From DATIKM01 sp035477595 (lineage in GTDB: Bacteria; Armatimonadota; Chthonomonadetes; Chthonomonadales; CAJBBX01), in assembly GCA_035477595.1 (NCBI GenBank), contig DATIKM010000004.1:1-30664 (forward strand): DNA of 30,664 bases. The letters run 5' to 3'. Shown here piece by piece: positions 1-7,440 of this stretch. The notes under the pieces were generated by a model. The model searched no databases and was not told where the DNA came from. It saw only the letters and a program-made list of their open reading frames with translations. Positions within the stretch are counted from its first letter, which is position 1. Each line of letters starts with the position of its first letter. The position numbers were made by a program, and so were the translations under genes.

Positions 1-129
1 CTGAGCCTTACCAACCTCCGCCAGTACGCGCGTGATCGCCGACGTCAACGTCGTCTTACCGTGGTCGACGTGACCGATCGTGCCGATGTTTACGTGCGGC
101 TTCGTGCGCTCAAATCGCTGCTTCCCCAT
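1..129 (-). CDS. tuf: Elongation factor Tu, N-terminal 43 residues (runs off the window)
   Basis: EF-Tu is the GTPase that delivers aminoacyl-tRNA to the ribosomal A site. The visible protein begins MGKQRFERTKPHVNIGTIG and continues into GHVDHGKTTLTSAITRVL, which contains the GHVDHGKT P-loop that binds GTP. The ATG at 129-127 is preceded by GGAGGTCCTTG, a strong Shine-Dalgarno site. The gene lies about 85 bases downstream of tRNA-Thr and tRNA-Tyr on the same strand, so it is probably co-transcribed with them from the promoter at 488-517. Only the start of the G domain is in the window; the rest lies to the left. Confidence 0.97.
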   Translation of the reverse strand, partial: MGKQRFERTKPHVNIGTIGHVDHGKTTLTSAITRVLAEVGKAQ

Positions 130-213
130 CAAGGACCTCCGAGTTACGTATACACTCGCTTCAGCGGCGGTTGGCGGCGGAGCCGGCTAGGCTAGACCCA
201 TTCGGTACGTGTG

Positions 214-285
214 AGCCCACGATGGGAATCGGACCCATGACCTCTTCTTTACCAAAGAAGTGCTCTGCCCCTGAGCTACGTGGGC
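214..285 (-). tRNA. tRNA-Thr (anticodon GGT)
   Basis: The minus strand folds into a full cloverleaf. The 7-bp acceptor stem is GCCCACG/CGTGGGC with a U discriminator. The anticodon loop reads TTTGGTAA, giving GGT for threonine. The T stem is ATGGG/CCCAT. CCA is not encoded. The T loop reads TCCGATT, so position 55 is C where nearly all tRNAs have U (pseudouridine). It lies between tRNA-Tyr and tuf in an apparent tRNA-tuf operon. Confidence 0.95.
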
Positions 286-336
286 GGAAACAGGCCCTCG
301 CCGCGCGCCGCCAGCGCATGCAACGGCCCCATCCGG

Positions 337-418
337 TGCCGGGAGAAGGATTCGAACCTCCGAAGCGTTCCGCAGCTGATTTACAGTCAGCCCCCTTTGG
401 CCACTCGGGAATCCCGGC
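337..418 (-). tRNA. tRNA-Tyr (anticodon GTA)
   Basis: The minus strand gives a class II tRNA with a long variable arm. The acceptor stem is GCCGGGA/TCCCGGC with an A discriminator. The anticodon loop is CTGTAAA, giving GTA for tyrosine. The T stem-loop has a canonical TTCGAAT loop. The encoded 3' end is ACCG rather than ACCA, so CCA must be added after transcription. It is the first gene after the promoter at 488-517. Confidence 0.96.
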
Positions 419-487
419 ATGTTCGGTTGTCAACACGAGACAAAAGGATACCCGGTGGCCTCAGGACCCCACCGAGTATCGCGGTAG

Positions 488-517
488 AATGTAGCACAGG
501 TCGCGCGAGCGTGTCAA
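488..517 (-). promoter_or_regulatory. Sigma-70 promoter of the tRNA-Tyr/tRNA-Thr/tuf operon
   Basis: On the minus strand a perfect -35 box TTGACA (517-512) is followed by an 18-bp spacer and TACATT (493-488; four of six consensus bases). The start of transcription would be near 481, about 60 bases before the mature tRNA-Tyr. A strong -35 suits a stable-RNA/tuf operon. Confidence 0.75.
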
Positions 518-577
518 GTAGCTCCAGACGAGCGCCGGGGGGGCATCTCGCGACGTGCGCACGGGGACACCGATAGG

Positions 578-1330
578 TTGCGCTGCTTCTGGCTGGGCCA
601 GCAGGACTATGCGGGCGTGTGGGCGCTTCAGCAGGCGCTGATGGACGCTCGCATCGTGGGCTCGTGCGGCGACGTGATGCTGCTCGTGGAGCACGGTCCC
701 ACAATCACCCTCGGACGCTCCGCCGACGAGCGCCACGTGCTCGCTGACCGCGACGCGCTTGCCCGCCGCGGTGTCGCGGTGTACCGCACCGAGCGCGGCG
801 GCGACGTCACGTTCCACGGCCCGGGACAGCTCGTGGGCTATCCCATTGTGGACCTCGCGGCCATGCGACCCGATCTGCACTGGTTCCTACGCAGCCTCGA
901 GCAGGCCATCATCGTCGCTCTTGCGCACCTGGGCATAGGAGGCGAGCGGTTCCCGCCTCACACCGGCGTCTGGGTGGGCGGCAGGAAGGTTGCCGCGATT
1001 GGCATCCGCGTGCGCCGCTGGGTGACCATGCACGGTTTCGCGCTGAACGTGGCCGACGACCTCTCGGGTTTCCAGTCCATTGTGCCCTGTGGCCTGCGAG
1101 AGCACGGCGTGACGTCGGTGTCGCATCTTCTGGGTCGCCCGGTATCCCTCGAGGAGATGGCCCCTCTCATAGTCGACGGCTGGCGGCGCACCCTCGGCTG
1201 GCGGGTCGAGGGCATGCCCTGTGAGTGGTGCAACCTGCCGCCCGCCGCTGCGAGCCTGTTGCGCAGCGCTCGGGAACTCGCCCCGGACGGTGGAACCGCT
1301 GGCGAGCGGGCGCCGTCACGCCAGTCGTGA
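578..1330 (+). CDS. lipB: Octanoyl-[acyl-carrier-protein]:protein N-octanoyltransferase
   Basis: LipB transfers octanoyl from ACP to lipoyl-domain lysines, the first step of endogenous lipoic acid synthesis in the cytoplasm. The 250-aa protein has the family signature RGGDVTFHGPGQLVGYP at residues 73-89, the conserved lysine in GGRKVAAIGIRV (K137), and the catalytic cysteine in IVPCGL (C171). The start is a TTG with only a weak upstream purine tract, so the exact start is less certain than the identity. No lipA is visible nearby. The stop overlaps the GTG start of the next gene (GTGA), suggesting translational coupling. Confidence 0.95.
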   Translation: MRCFWLGQQDYAGVWALQQALMDARIVGSCGDVMLLVEHGPTITLGRSADERHVLADRDALARRGVAVYRTERGGDVTFHGPGQLVGYPIVDLAAMRPDLHWFLRSLEQAIIVALAHLGIGGERFPPHTGVWVGGRKVAAIGIRVRRWVTMHGFALNVADDLSGFQSIVPCGLREHGVTSVSHLLGRPVSLEEMAPLIVDGWRRTLGWRVEGMPCEWCNLPPAAASLLRSARELAPDGGTAGERAPSRQS

Positions 1331-2199
1331 GCATGCTTCGCCACGAGGCGCCCGATGCCGTGGTCGGTCGAGGCCCCCAGGAGGCTACGAGCGTCTCCGA
1401 GGGCGCGGCCGCCGCGTGCTCCCTGAGCGCGCCCGCTCCCAGCCGCGCCGAGGTCGACGCCCTGTTGGGCGTGATTGCGGACGAGACTCGCGCGCGCCGC
1501 CGCCGCATCGGTGCAGGACTGTGGGCGGCGTGCGCCATCGCCTGCGCGCTCGTGGGCCTCTCCGCAGTCGGACTCCTGGTGAACGTCGTCGCGTTCGTGC
1601 CCTTGGCCATAGTCGCTTTTGGGATCGCTGCGTTCACCGAGCGCCAGAAGGAGGCTGCGCGCAGGCTCGCGCTCTCGAACGACGTCAGGGCTGCGGGGTG
1701 GCTGGCTCTGGCGCTGGAGTATGGTGACCCTGAGGTACGGTCGGCGGCTGCGCAAGCGCTCGTGCGCCTGCTGCCCAGCCTGCGCGCTGAGGATGTTGGC
1801 GTCCTGGATACCGATGCGAGGGCCGTTCTCACGAGCGCCCTGGTCGCGCAGCACGCCGAGCGAGAGCCGTCGCTGGCGTGCGCGGTGCTCGCGGCGCTTC
1901 CGACCATCGGCGATGCGCGGTTCATCCCGCTGGTCGAGGCTCTCGCATCGCTTGCGCCACCGAGCACATCGCGCCCGGTCGGTGCGGCACGGGGCGCCGA
2001 CAGCCAGCGTGTCTGCGAGCTCGCACGCGACGTGCTGCCCGGCCTCCGCGAGGCGTCTGCGCGTGCTGCGGAGGCCAGCACGCTGCTACGGCCCGCTTCT
2101 GCCGAGCCCGAGGGAGACCGGGCGCTGCTGCGGCCCGCGAGCGCAGGCCCGGAGGTCGCGGACGACCTCCTGAGGCCCGCCGCTGAACGCGACGCATAG
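1327..2199 (+). CDS. Membrane protein with HEAT-like domain and C-terminal LLRPA repeats, function unknown
   Basis: I do not recognise a named family. The start is set at GTG 1327, whose GTGA overlaps the lipB stop; ATG 1333 is an alternative. The 290-aa product has a polar N-terminus (1-60), then two closely spaced hydrophobic segments (about 62-82 and 84-103). A helical region with HEAT/PBS-lyase-like character follows (for example GDPEVRSAAAQALVRLLP near residue 133). The C-terminal tail carries the pentamer LLRPA three times, at about residues 253, 267 and 281, separated by acidic, proline-containing linkers. HEAT-like helices suggest a protein-binding scaffold at the membrane, and the repeats look like short linear docking motifs. 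Both points are inference. The lipB overlap implies co-translation but not a shared pathway. Confidence 0.75.
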   Translation: MSMLRHEAPDAVVGRGPQEATSVSEGAAAACSLSAPAPSRAEVDALLGVIADETRARRRRIGAGLWAACAIACALVGLSAVGLLVNVVAFVPLAIVAFGIAAFTERQKEAARRLALSNDVRAAGWLALALEYGDPEVRSAAAQALVRLLPSLRAEDVGVLDTDARAVLTSALVAQHAEREPSLACAVLAALPTIGDARFIPLVEALASLAPPSTSRPVGAARGADSQRVCELARDVLPGLREASARAAEASTLLRPASAEPEGDRALLRPASAGPEVADDLLRPAAERDA

Positions 2200-2242
2200 C
2201 GAGGGGTCGGCAGAACCGCGACGCGAGGCGGAGGGGAGGGGG

Positions 2243-3004
2243 ATGTTTCGTCTCGAAGGCAAGGCATGCGTGGTGACCGGAGCGGGCTCCGGGATCGGCG
2301 AGCAGATCGCCACAGCGTACGCGCACCAGGGGGCATCGGTGCTCGTGGCCGACATCGACTCAGGAGCCGGCGTACGCGTGGCGAAGGCGCTGGGCGGCGC
2401 CGCCATCTACCGATGCACCGACGTGACCGACGCGCGGGACGTCGCGTCCATGGTGGGCGAGGCCGTGGCGTGCTTCGGCCGCCTGGACGTGCTGGTGAAT
2501 AACGCGGGCATCGGGCTCGTGGGCTCGGTTGAGGAGACGGAGCCGGACGACTTCGCCCGCCTGATGCGGGTGAACGTAGATGGCGTGTACCACGGATGCC
2601 GCGCCGCCGTACCGGTGATGCTCGCACACGGCGGAGGTGTGATCATCAACCTCGCATCTGTCGCGGGGCTCATCGGCGTCGAGCGTCGGTTCGCCTACTG
2701 CGCCACGAAGGGCGCCGTGGTCGCCATGACTCGCCAGATCGCTATAGACTACGCCGCGCGCGGCATCCGCGTGAACGCGATCTGTCCCGGCACGGTCCAC
2801 ACGCCTTTCGTCGAGGGCGCCCTCCAGCGCTTCCACGCGGGCGAGATCGAGGAAACCCGCGCGAAGCTCCACGCGCGTCAGCCCTGCGGCAGGATGGGGC
2901 GGGCCGACGAGATCGCCGCGATGGCCGTCTACCTTGCGTCCGACGAGGCGGCGTTCGTCACCGGCGCGCTTCTCACCATCGACGGGGGATGGACCGCCCG
3001 CTGA
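2243..3004 (+). CDS. SDR-family NAD(P)-dependent oxidoreductase
   Basis: This is a classical short-chain dehydrogenase/reductase of 253 aa. The cofactor motif TGAGSGIG is at residues 12-19 and NNAG at 86-89. The catalytic tetrad is N111, S139, Y152 and K156 (YCATK). D37 after the second beta strand (VADID) favours NAD over NADP. The C-terminal half, with CPGTVHTPF and then RMGRADEIAAMAVYLASDE and IDGGW, resembles the DHRS6 / 2-keto-3-deoxy-L-fuconate dehydrogenase branch, so a sugar-acid or hydroxy-acid substrate is plausible but unproven. The ATG follows GGAGGGGAGGGGG, a strong ribosome binding site, 43 bases after the previous gene. Confidence 0.9.
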   Translation: MFRLEGKACVVTGAGSGIGEQIATAYAHQGASVLVADIDSGAGVRVAKALGGAAIYRCTDVTDARDVASMVGEAVACFGRLDVLVNNAGIGLVGSVEETEPDDFARLMRVNVDGVYHGCRAAVPVMLAHGGGVIINLASVAGLIGVERRFAYCATKGAVVAMTRQIAIDYAARGIRVNAICPGTVHTPFVEGALQRFHAGEIEETRAKLHARQPCGRMGRADEIAAMAVYLASDEAAFVTGALLTIDGGWTAR

Positions 3005-3258
3005 GTAGCCCGCACCTCAGCACCGAGTGGCCCGAGTCGCTGTGCATCCCGACGCGCTGCGTTGGTCCGTGCATACTGCCCGAAGCGTGCTGCGCGCGCC
3101 GGTCTGTCGGTGGACAGCCGTCGGGCGCTCTCGTACAGCGTGGCGGTCGTGTTCGGCTCCGACCACGGCCAGGTCTGGCGCGTGCGGCAGGTACGCCCTG
3201 CGCTTTCTGCGCGTCACGAGTCGGCGAACCAGCCTTCGCCGCCCCCTCCGGGGCGCGC
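3005..3258 (+). other. Intergenic stretch without a convincing gene
   Basis: Together with the promoter and leader that follow, this makes a gap of about 340 bases. No reading frame here has a recognisable protein, a good ribosome binding site and adequate length. A GC-only hairpin (CGCCCC/GGGGCG, 3240-3255, loop CTCC) lies just before the downstream -35 box. It has no T-run and could be a weak terminator for the SDR gene or chance structure in GC-rich DNA. Confidence 0.5.
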
Positions 3259-3288
3259 TTGACCTGCCGGCGCGCGCGGGGCTAAAAT
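3259..3288 (+). promoter_or_regulatory. Sigma-70 promoter for the SorC regulator and pgi
   Basis: TTGACC (3259-3264) and TAAAAT (3283-3288; five of six consensus bases) are separated by 18 bp, placing the transcript start near 3295. The -10 box overlaps the upstream in-frame ATG at 3287, so that ATG cannot be translated from this promoter. This supports the GTG at 3347 as the real start of the regulator. Confidence 0.7.
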
Positions 3289-3346
3289 GTGGCCCCACAC
3301 GGCGCGCCGCGGGGCCGAAGAGCGCGGCCTGACAGGAACAGCCTTC

Positions 3347-4600
3347 GTGCGCAGCAGCAGCACCTCATCGACGGACCCCGGGCCGCGGGGCGGCTCGCAC
3401 CTGCTGGAGGCGCTGCACGTCGCCTACTGCCACTGTGTGCTCCGCATGCCTCTCAGGGCGATCGCCGAGATGCTGGGAAAGAGCCCCGCAACCATCACCC
3501 GGCGCCTCGACGAGGTGCGGCGCGCCGGCTGGCTCCATGACCGTCCCGAGTTCGCGCCGCCGCCGGACCTCTGGAAGACGCTCCGCGCTCACATTGCGTG
3601 TGGCGACACGGAGAGGGTCCTCCAGGAGGCGCTGGCCGTGCACGGGGTGGGGCGTCTCACCGTGGCGCCATCGGTGCGCCGCGAGGGCGGCGCCAAGGCC
3701 CGCGCGGTGAGCCCGGAATCCGTGGAGCGCGTCGGCCTGGTAGCCGCGCACCGGTTGGGCGAGGCGCTCGCCAACGGTGACCATGTCGTGGGCGTCAACT
3801 GGGGGTGGTCTGTCCGCCACTGCGTGGCGAACCTTCGGCCGCCGTGCCCGAACCCCAACCTGCGGTTCGTGCCGCTGGTGGGGAGCCTCAGTCTGGACGA
3901 GAACGATCCGCACTTCGAGGAAGCCATCGAATGCTCGAGCAATCGCCTTGCTCAACTTGCCGCCTCCGCCTTCAGGGCGCCGCGCGTACCGCGCCTCAAC
4001 ACGCCGGCGTATGTCCCTCGCAGGTTTCATGCCGATGCCTATGGGCTGTCCGCGATACGCGACTTCATCGAGAGCGACGTGTCGCACCGTCGAGTCTTTG
4101 GTGGCCGGGACGAGCGCGGAGAGTGGTCGGCCGGCCTCATTGAGCGCATGGACACGCTCATAACGGGCCTCACGTCGCTCGACGTCCAGACGCTCCCGGC
4201 CTACCGGCCCGGCCTCATCACCACGGAGGACCTTCCAGCGCTCCAGCGCGCCGGCGTTGTGGGGGACCTTGCCCTCCACCTGCTCGTGGACGGCGACCAT
4301 CGCCGTCCGGAGACGGAGGAGGCCGCTGGCAGCGACGAAGGGCTGGTCGCGGCCATCAACGACCTGATCGTCGGCGCCTCGCCAGCCGACTTTGTGCGGG
4401 TGGCCGAGCGGGCGCGCAGCGGAGAGCGCGAAGGACTGGGCGTCGTCGTCTTGGCCGCCGGCCCGTGGAAGGCGCGCATCCTCGCCACCGCGATGAAGCT
4501 GCGTGCCGTCAACGAGCTGATCACCGACTTCGATACGGCGCGCGCCCTGTGCGACCACCTGGGCTTGCGGCACACCGCTGCCGTCCCCGAGCCCGCCTGA
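3347..4600 (+). CDS. SorC/DeoR-type sugar-binding transcriptional regulator
   Basis: The 417-aa protein starts with a helix-turn-helix region at about residues 18-63. It includes LRAIAEMLGKSPATITRRLD, followed by a wing-like GWL segment. From about residue 125 to the end it has the SorC-family sugar-phosphate-binding domain: VERVGLVAAHRLGEAL, DHVVGVNWGWSV, FVPLVGSL and a C-terminal AVNELITDFDTARALCDHL. Family members bind a phosphorylated sugar and control carbohydrate genes. GTG 3347 is chosen because AGGA sits 9 bases upstream and the upstream ATG overlaps the promoter. The gene is 29 bases before pgi on the same strand, so it probably senses a sugar phosphate linked to that step. Autoregulation is likely but no operator is obvious. 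Confidence 0.88.
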   Translation: MRSSSTSSTDPGPRGGSHLLEALHVAYCHCVLRMPLRAIAEMLGKSPATITRRLDEVRRAGWLHDRPEFAPPPDLWKTLRAHIACGDTERVLQEALAVHGVGRLTVAPSVRREGGAKARAVSPESVERVGLVAAHRLGEALANGDHVVGVNWGWSVRHCVANLRPPCPNPNLRFVPLVGSLSLDENDPHFEEAIECSSNRLAQLAASAFRAPRVPRLNTPAYVPRRFHADAYGLSAIRDFIESDVSHRRVFGGRDERGEWSAGLIERMDTLITGLTSLDVQTLPAYRPGLITTEDLPALQRAGVVGDLALHLLVDGDHRRPETEEAAGSDEGLVAAINDLIVGASPADFVRVAERARSGEREGLGVVVLAAGPWKARILATAMKLRAVNELITDFDTARALCDHLGLRHTAAVPEPA

Positions 4601-4629
4601 GGAACACAGCGATCCTGGAGGAGCCGCGT

Positions 4630-6060
4630 ATGTCCGCCCACCGTCCTCTCGTGCGCCTCGACGAGGCCACGGCGCTCGACGTGCTTGCGCCCCGCATCGG
4701 TGCCGCGCACACGCAGGAGACCGACGCGCGTCTCGCCACGGCAGTGGCGGCGTTCGGCGCCGAGCAGGGGCAGGGGTATGGCGCGCTGGAGCGATCGCTG
4801 CGGGCGTGGACGCAGAGCCACCTGCGCGCCGGGGACATCCGGGCGACGGTGGAGCTCGCGGAGCGCATCCGCGCCCGGTTCGACGTCTTCGTTCTCGTAG
4901 GCATCGGCGGATCCGACCTGGGGGCACGTACACTCCACGACGCACTTGATCACCCCTTTCACAACCAGCTCTCGCGCGAGGAGCGGCGGGGTGCGCCCGA
5001 GGTCTACTTTACCGGTGACACGTTCGATCCCAGGCGGCTCGTCGCGCTCATGGACATGCTCGAGCGCCGCGGGGCACTCGCACGCACGTGCCTCAACGTG
5101 GTCAGCAAATCGGGCAAGACCGGCGAGACCATCTCGGCCGCGATGGTGGCGCGCGATCGCATGGTGCGGGCGGGCGTCGCGGACTGGCCGTCGCATGTGG
5201 TGGCGACGACGGGGCTCAACGACCAGAGCGTGCTCTACCAGATGAGCCGGCGAACGCCCTTCCTCGGGATGCTCCCAGTGCCGGACGGCGTCGGCGGCCG
5301 GTACAGCTTCGCCTCGCCCGTGGGCCTCCTACCGTTTGCTGTCTCCGCGACGCAGGAGAGCCCCGATGCGCGCGTTCGGGAGGCGCTGGCGGGCTACGGT
5401 TGGGCCCACGCGTGCGGGCTGGAGGCACCGGGCGAGGCGAACCTGGCAGCACGGCTTGCCAGATGGTGGCACCTTGCAGAGCGCCACGGAGGGTGCACGG
5501 AGCTGGTGTTCTGCAACTATGCCGACGACGCACGCCTCGGAGACTGGTTCGTGCAGCTCTACGAGGAGAGCCTGCAGGAGCGCGGGGAGGGGCTGAACGT
5601 GCTCAGCACGCGCGGGCCGACCGGCAATCACTCGATCTTGAATGGCATCCTTCGCGGTCCACGGGACAAGGTCGTGCTCGTCGCCGACTGGGACGACCTC
5701 GGTCCGGGCGCCACCATACCGTCCGGTACGGGCATCCAGGGCGAGCTCGAGTCGTTCGAGGGATTGGGCCTGGCAGACGTTCAGCACGCCTCGTGTCGCG
5801 CCACGGTGGCTGACTATTTGGAGAACGGCGTCTCCACAGCGACCATTTCCTGCGGTGTGCGCAGCGGAGCGTGCCTGTTCGCTCTCATGAGGGTGCTGAT
5901 GGATGCCGTCGCGCTGAAGGGCAGGCTGCAGGGCCTGCACGTGGGCGCAGACGACGCGATCACGCCGGGCGGGGACCTGACGTACCTACAGCACGGCGTC
6001 GAGGGCTACAAGGTGCGCACGCGCCGCAACGCGGAGGAGATGCGCGCGGGCCTGAGCTAA
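4630..6060 (+). CDS. pgi: Glucose-6-phosphate isomerase (short form)
   Basis: This enzyme interconverts glucose-6-phosphate and fructose-6-phosphate in the cytoplasm. The 476-aa protein contains VGIGGSDLGAR (90-100), the phosphate-binding SKSGKTGET (159-167), and GGRYSFASPVGLLP (222-235). Further on are YADDARLGDWFVQLYEESLQE and GPTGNHSIL. A conserved His/Lys-containing C-terminal part (LQHGVEGYKVRTR) follows. It is shorter than the roughly 550-aa E. coli type and resembles the compact forms of Gram-positive and thermophilic bacteria. The ATG at 4630 follows GGAGGAGCCGCGT. It lies in an apparent operon with the SorC regulator and faces ftsZ tail to tail across a hairpin. Confidence 0.95.
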   Translation: MSAHRPLVRLDEATALDVLAPRIGAAHTQETDARLATAVAAFGAEQGQGYGALERSLRAWTQSHLRAGDIRATVELAERIRARFDVFVLVGIGGSDLGARTLHDALDHPFHNQLSREERRGAPEVYFTGDTFDPRRLVALMDMLERRGALARTCLNVVSKSGKTGETISAAMVARDRMVRAGVADWPSHVVATTGLNDQSVLYQMSRRTPFLGMLPVPDGVGGRYSFASPVGLLPFAVSATQESPDARVREALAGYGWAHACGLEAPGEANLAARLARWWHLAERHGGCTELVFCNYADDARLGDWFVQLYEESLQERGEGLNVLSTRGPTGNHSILNGILRGPRDKVVLVADWDDLGPGATIPSGTGIQGELESFEGLGLADVQHASCRATVADYLENGVSTATISCGVRSGACLFALMRVLMDAVALKGRLQGLHVGADDAITPGGDLTYLQHGVEGYKVRTRRNAEEMRAGLS

Positions 6061-6088
6061 CGGTGGCCTGCGGTGCGCCAGAGAGCTA

Positions 6089-6119
6089 AGGGGCTGGTGG
6101 CGATCATCCACCAACCCCT
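6089..6119. terminator. Hairpin between convergent pgi and ftsZ, likely bidirectional terminator
   Basis: The arms AGGGGCTGGTGG (6089-6100) and CCACCAACCCCT (6108-6119) pair over 12 bp with a single mismatch around a 7-base loop. The position, 28 bases past the pgi stop and 22 bases past the ftsZ stop, fits termination of both. There is no strong T-run on either strand, so termination may be inefficient or depend on a factor. Confidence 0.6.
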
Positions 6120-6141
6120 CAGTTACTGGCGGAGAGGTGGC

Positions 6142-7350
6142 CTAGCGGCGCCGCAGGAACGCGGGGATGTCCAGATCATCCGCGTTGAGGGTCCTCACAC
6201 CGGTGTCCTCGTCCGTGGCGTCAGCGCGCGGGGGATGCGCCGTCTGGGGCTGGACAGGCTGCTGGGTAACCGGCTGAGTTGGGACGTGCTGCGTCCTGAA
6301 CACGGGCGGCGTCTCGAGCTGGCGCGCCGTGGGATGGGGCTCCGGTGTGCCCTTACTGGTGGTCTGTTGAGGCTGCGGCGGGCGGCTGGCGAACCCGGTG
6401 GCGAGCACCGTGACGCGCACCTGGCCCTCCATAGCCTGGTCGCACACCCAACCGAAGATGATGTTCGCCTCGCGCCGGTCGCACATGCTGTTGATCAGCT
6501 GAGCAGCCTCGCTCGCCTCGGTCAGCGTGAGATCCGGCCCGGAGGTGAGGTTGATCAGCACCCGAAGCGCGCCGTCGATCGAGGTCTCGAGGAGGGGGCT
6601 CGAGATCGCGGCCTGTGCGGCCTCGACGGCGCGGTGATCGCCCGAGGAGGCGCCGATGCCCATCAGGGCCGAGCCGGCGTTGCTCATGATGGCCTTCACA
6701 TCGGCGAAGTCGACGTTGATCTGGCCCGGGATCGTGATGATGTCGGAGATGCCCTGCACGCCCTGGCGAAGGATGTCGTCCGCGACGCGGAAGGCGTCTA
6801 CCAGCGTCATCTTCTTGTCGCCAATCGCAATCAGCTTGTCGTTCGGCACGATGATGACGGTGTCAACCTTCGTCTTCAGGCTATCGACGCCCTCCTCCGC
6901 GACCCGCATCCGGCGAGGGCCCTCGAAGGTAAAGGGCTTGGTCACCACGGCGACCGTGAGTGCTCCGCCCTCGCGGGCGATCTCGGCGATGACTGGAGCG
7001 GCGCCGGTCCCCGTGCCGCCGCCCATCCCCGCCGTGATGAACACCATGTCCGCGCCGTCGATGACCTTCTTGATCTCGCTTTTGCTCTCCTCGGCTGCGC
7101 TGCGGCCGGTCTCCGGGTTGCCGCCCGCGCCGAGCCCGCGAGTGAGGTTCTCGCCCAGGGGGAGTTTGCTGGGAGCGAGGGAGAGGTTCAGCACGTGCCG
7201 GTCCGTGTTCATGGCGACGAAGTCGACGCCATTCAGGCCGGCCTCGATCATGCGGTTCACGGCGTTCGAGCCGCCTCCGCCCACCCCGATGACCTTGATC
7301 CTCGCGGTGTAGGAGTCGTCGTGGAACCGTTTGGCGCCCGTTGCAGGCAT
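6142..7350 (-). CDS. ftsZ: Cell division protein FtsZ
   Basis: FtsZ is the tubulin-like GTPase that forms the division ring. The 402-aa protein has the N-terminal IKVIGVGGGGSNAVNRM (18-34), the tubulin signature GGGTGTG (110-116), and the T7-loop region NVDFADVKAIM (212-222). That loop holds the aspartates that complete the GTPase site across subunits. A Pro/Gln/Thr-rich linker (about 325-385) leads to a conserved C-terminal peptide, DLDIPAFLRRR, the usual docking site for FtsA, SepF or similar tethers. The ATG is preceded by AAGGGGGG. It is the last gene of the dcw cluster, 90 bases after ftsA, and ends at a shared hairpin with pgi. Confidence 0.98.
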   Translation of the reverse strand: MPATGAKRFHDDSYTARIKVIGVGGGGSNAVNRMIEAGLNGVDFVAMNTDRHVLNLSLAPSKLPLGENLTRGLGAGGNPETGRSAAEESKSEIKKVIDGADMVFITAGMGGGTGTGAAPVIAEIAREGGALTVAVVTKPFTFEGPRRMRVAEEGVDSLKTKVDTVIIVPNDKLIAIGDKKMTLVDAFRVADDILRQGVQGISDIITIPGQINVDFADVKAIMSNAGSALMGIGASSGDHRAVEAAQAAISSPLLETSIDGALRVLINLTSGPDLTLTEASEAAQLINSMCDRREANIIFGWVCDQAMEGQVRVTVLATGFASRPPQPQQTTSKGTPEPHPTARQLETPPVFRTQHVPTQPVTQQPVQPQTAHPPRADATDEDTGVRTLNADDLDIPAFLRRR

Positions 7351-7440
7351 CGTATGAAGGCCCCCCTTTATAAGTGCGTGTGGATTGCGGATCGCTGGAC
7401 GTGCTCCTGCCGATGAAGGCGCGGCGCCAGCCGCGGATGC

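Noticed and set aside
3027..3262. Possible remnant of a small HTH antitoxin-like gene (frames reading VAVHPDALRW and RAGLSVDS)
   Set aside because: The resemblance is only a few residues, needs a frameshift, and cannot be separated from chance in GC-rich sequence.
4465..4629. Upstream in-frame start for pgi inside the SorC gene
   Set aside because: The extra 55 residues overlap conserved SorC sequence in another frame and lack homology. ATG 4630 has GGAGGAG upstream.
3365..4945. 526-codon minus-strand frame opposite the SorC regulator and pgi
   Set aside because: Arg/Ala-rich translation without motifs, antisense to two conserved genes.
7366..7374. TATAAA-like sequence just upstream of ftsZ as a promoter
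   Set aside because: It abuts the ribosome binding site and has no -35 partner at a suitable distance.
6073..7416. 447-codon open frame on the plus strand opposite ftsZ
   Set aside because: Its translation has no recognisable motif and it lies exactly antisense to a clearly conserved gene. Long antisense frames are expected in such GC-rich DNA.
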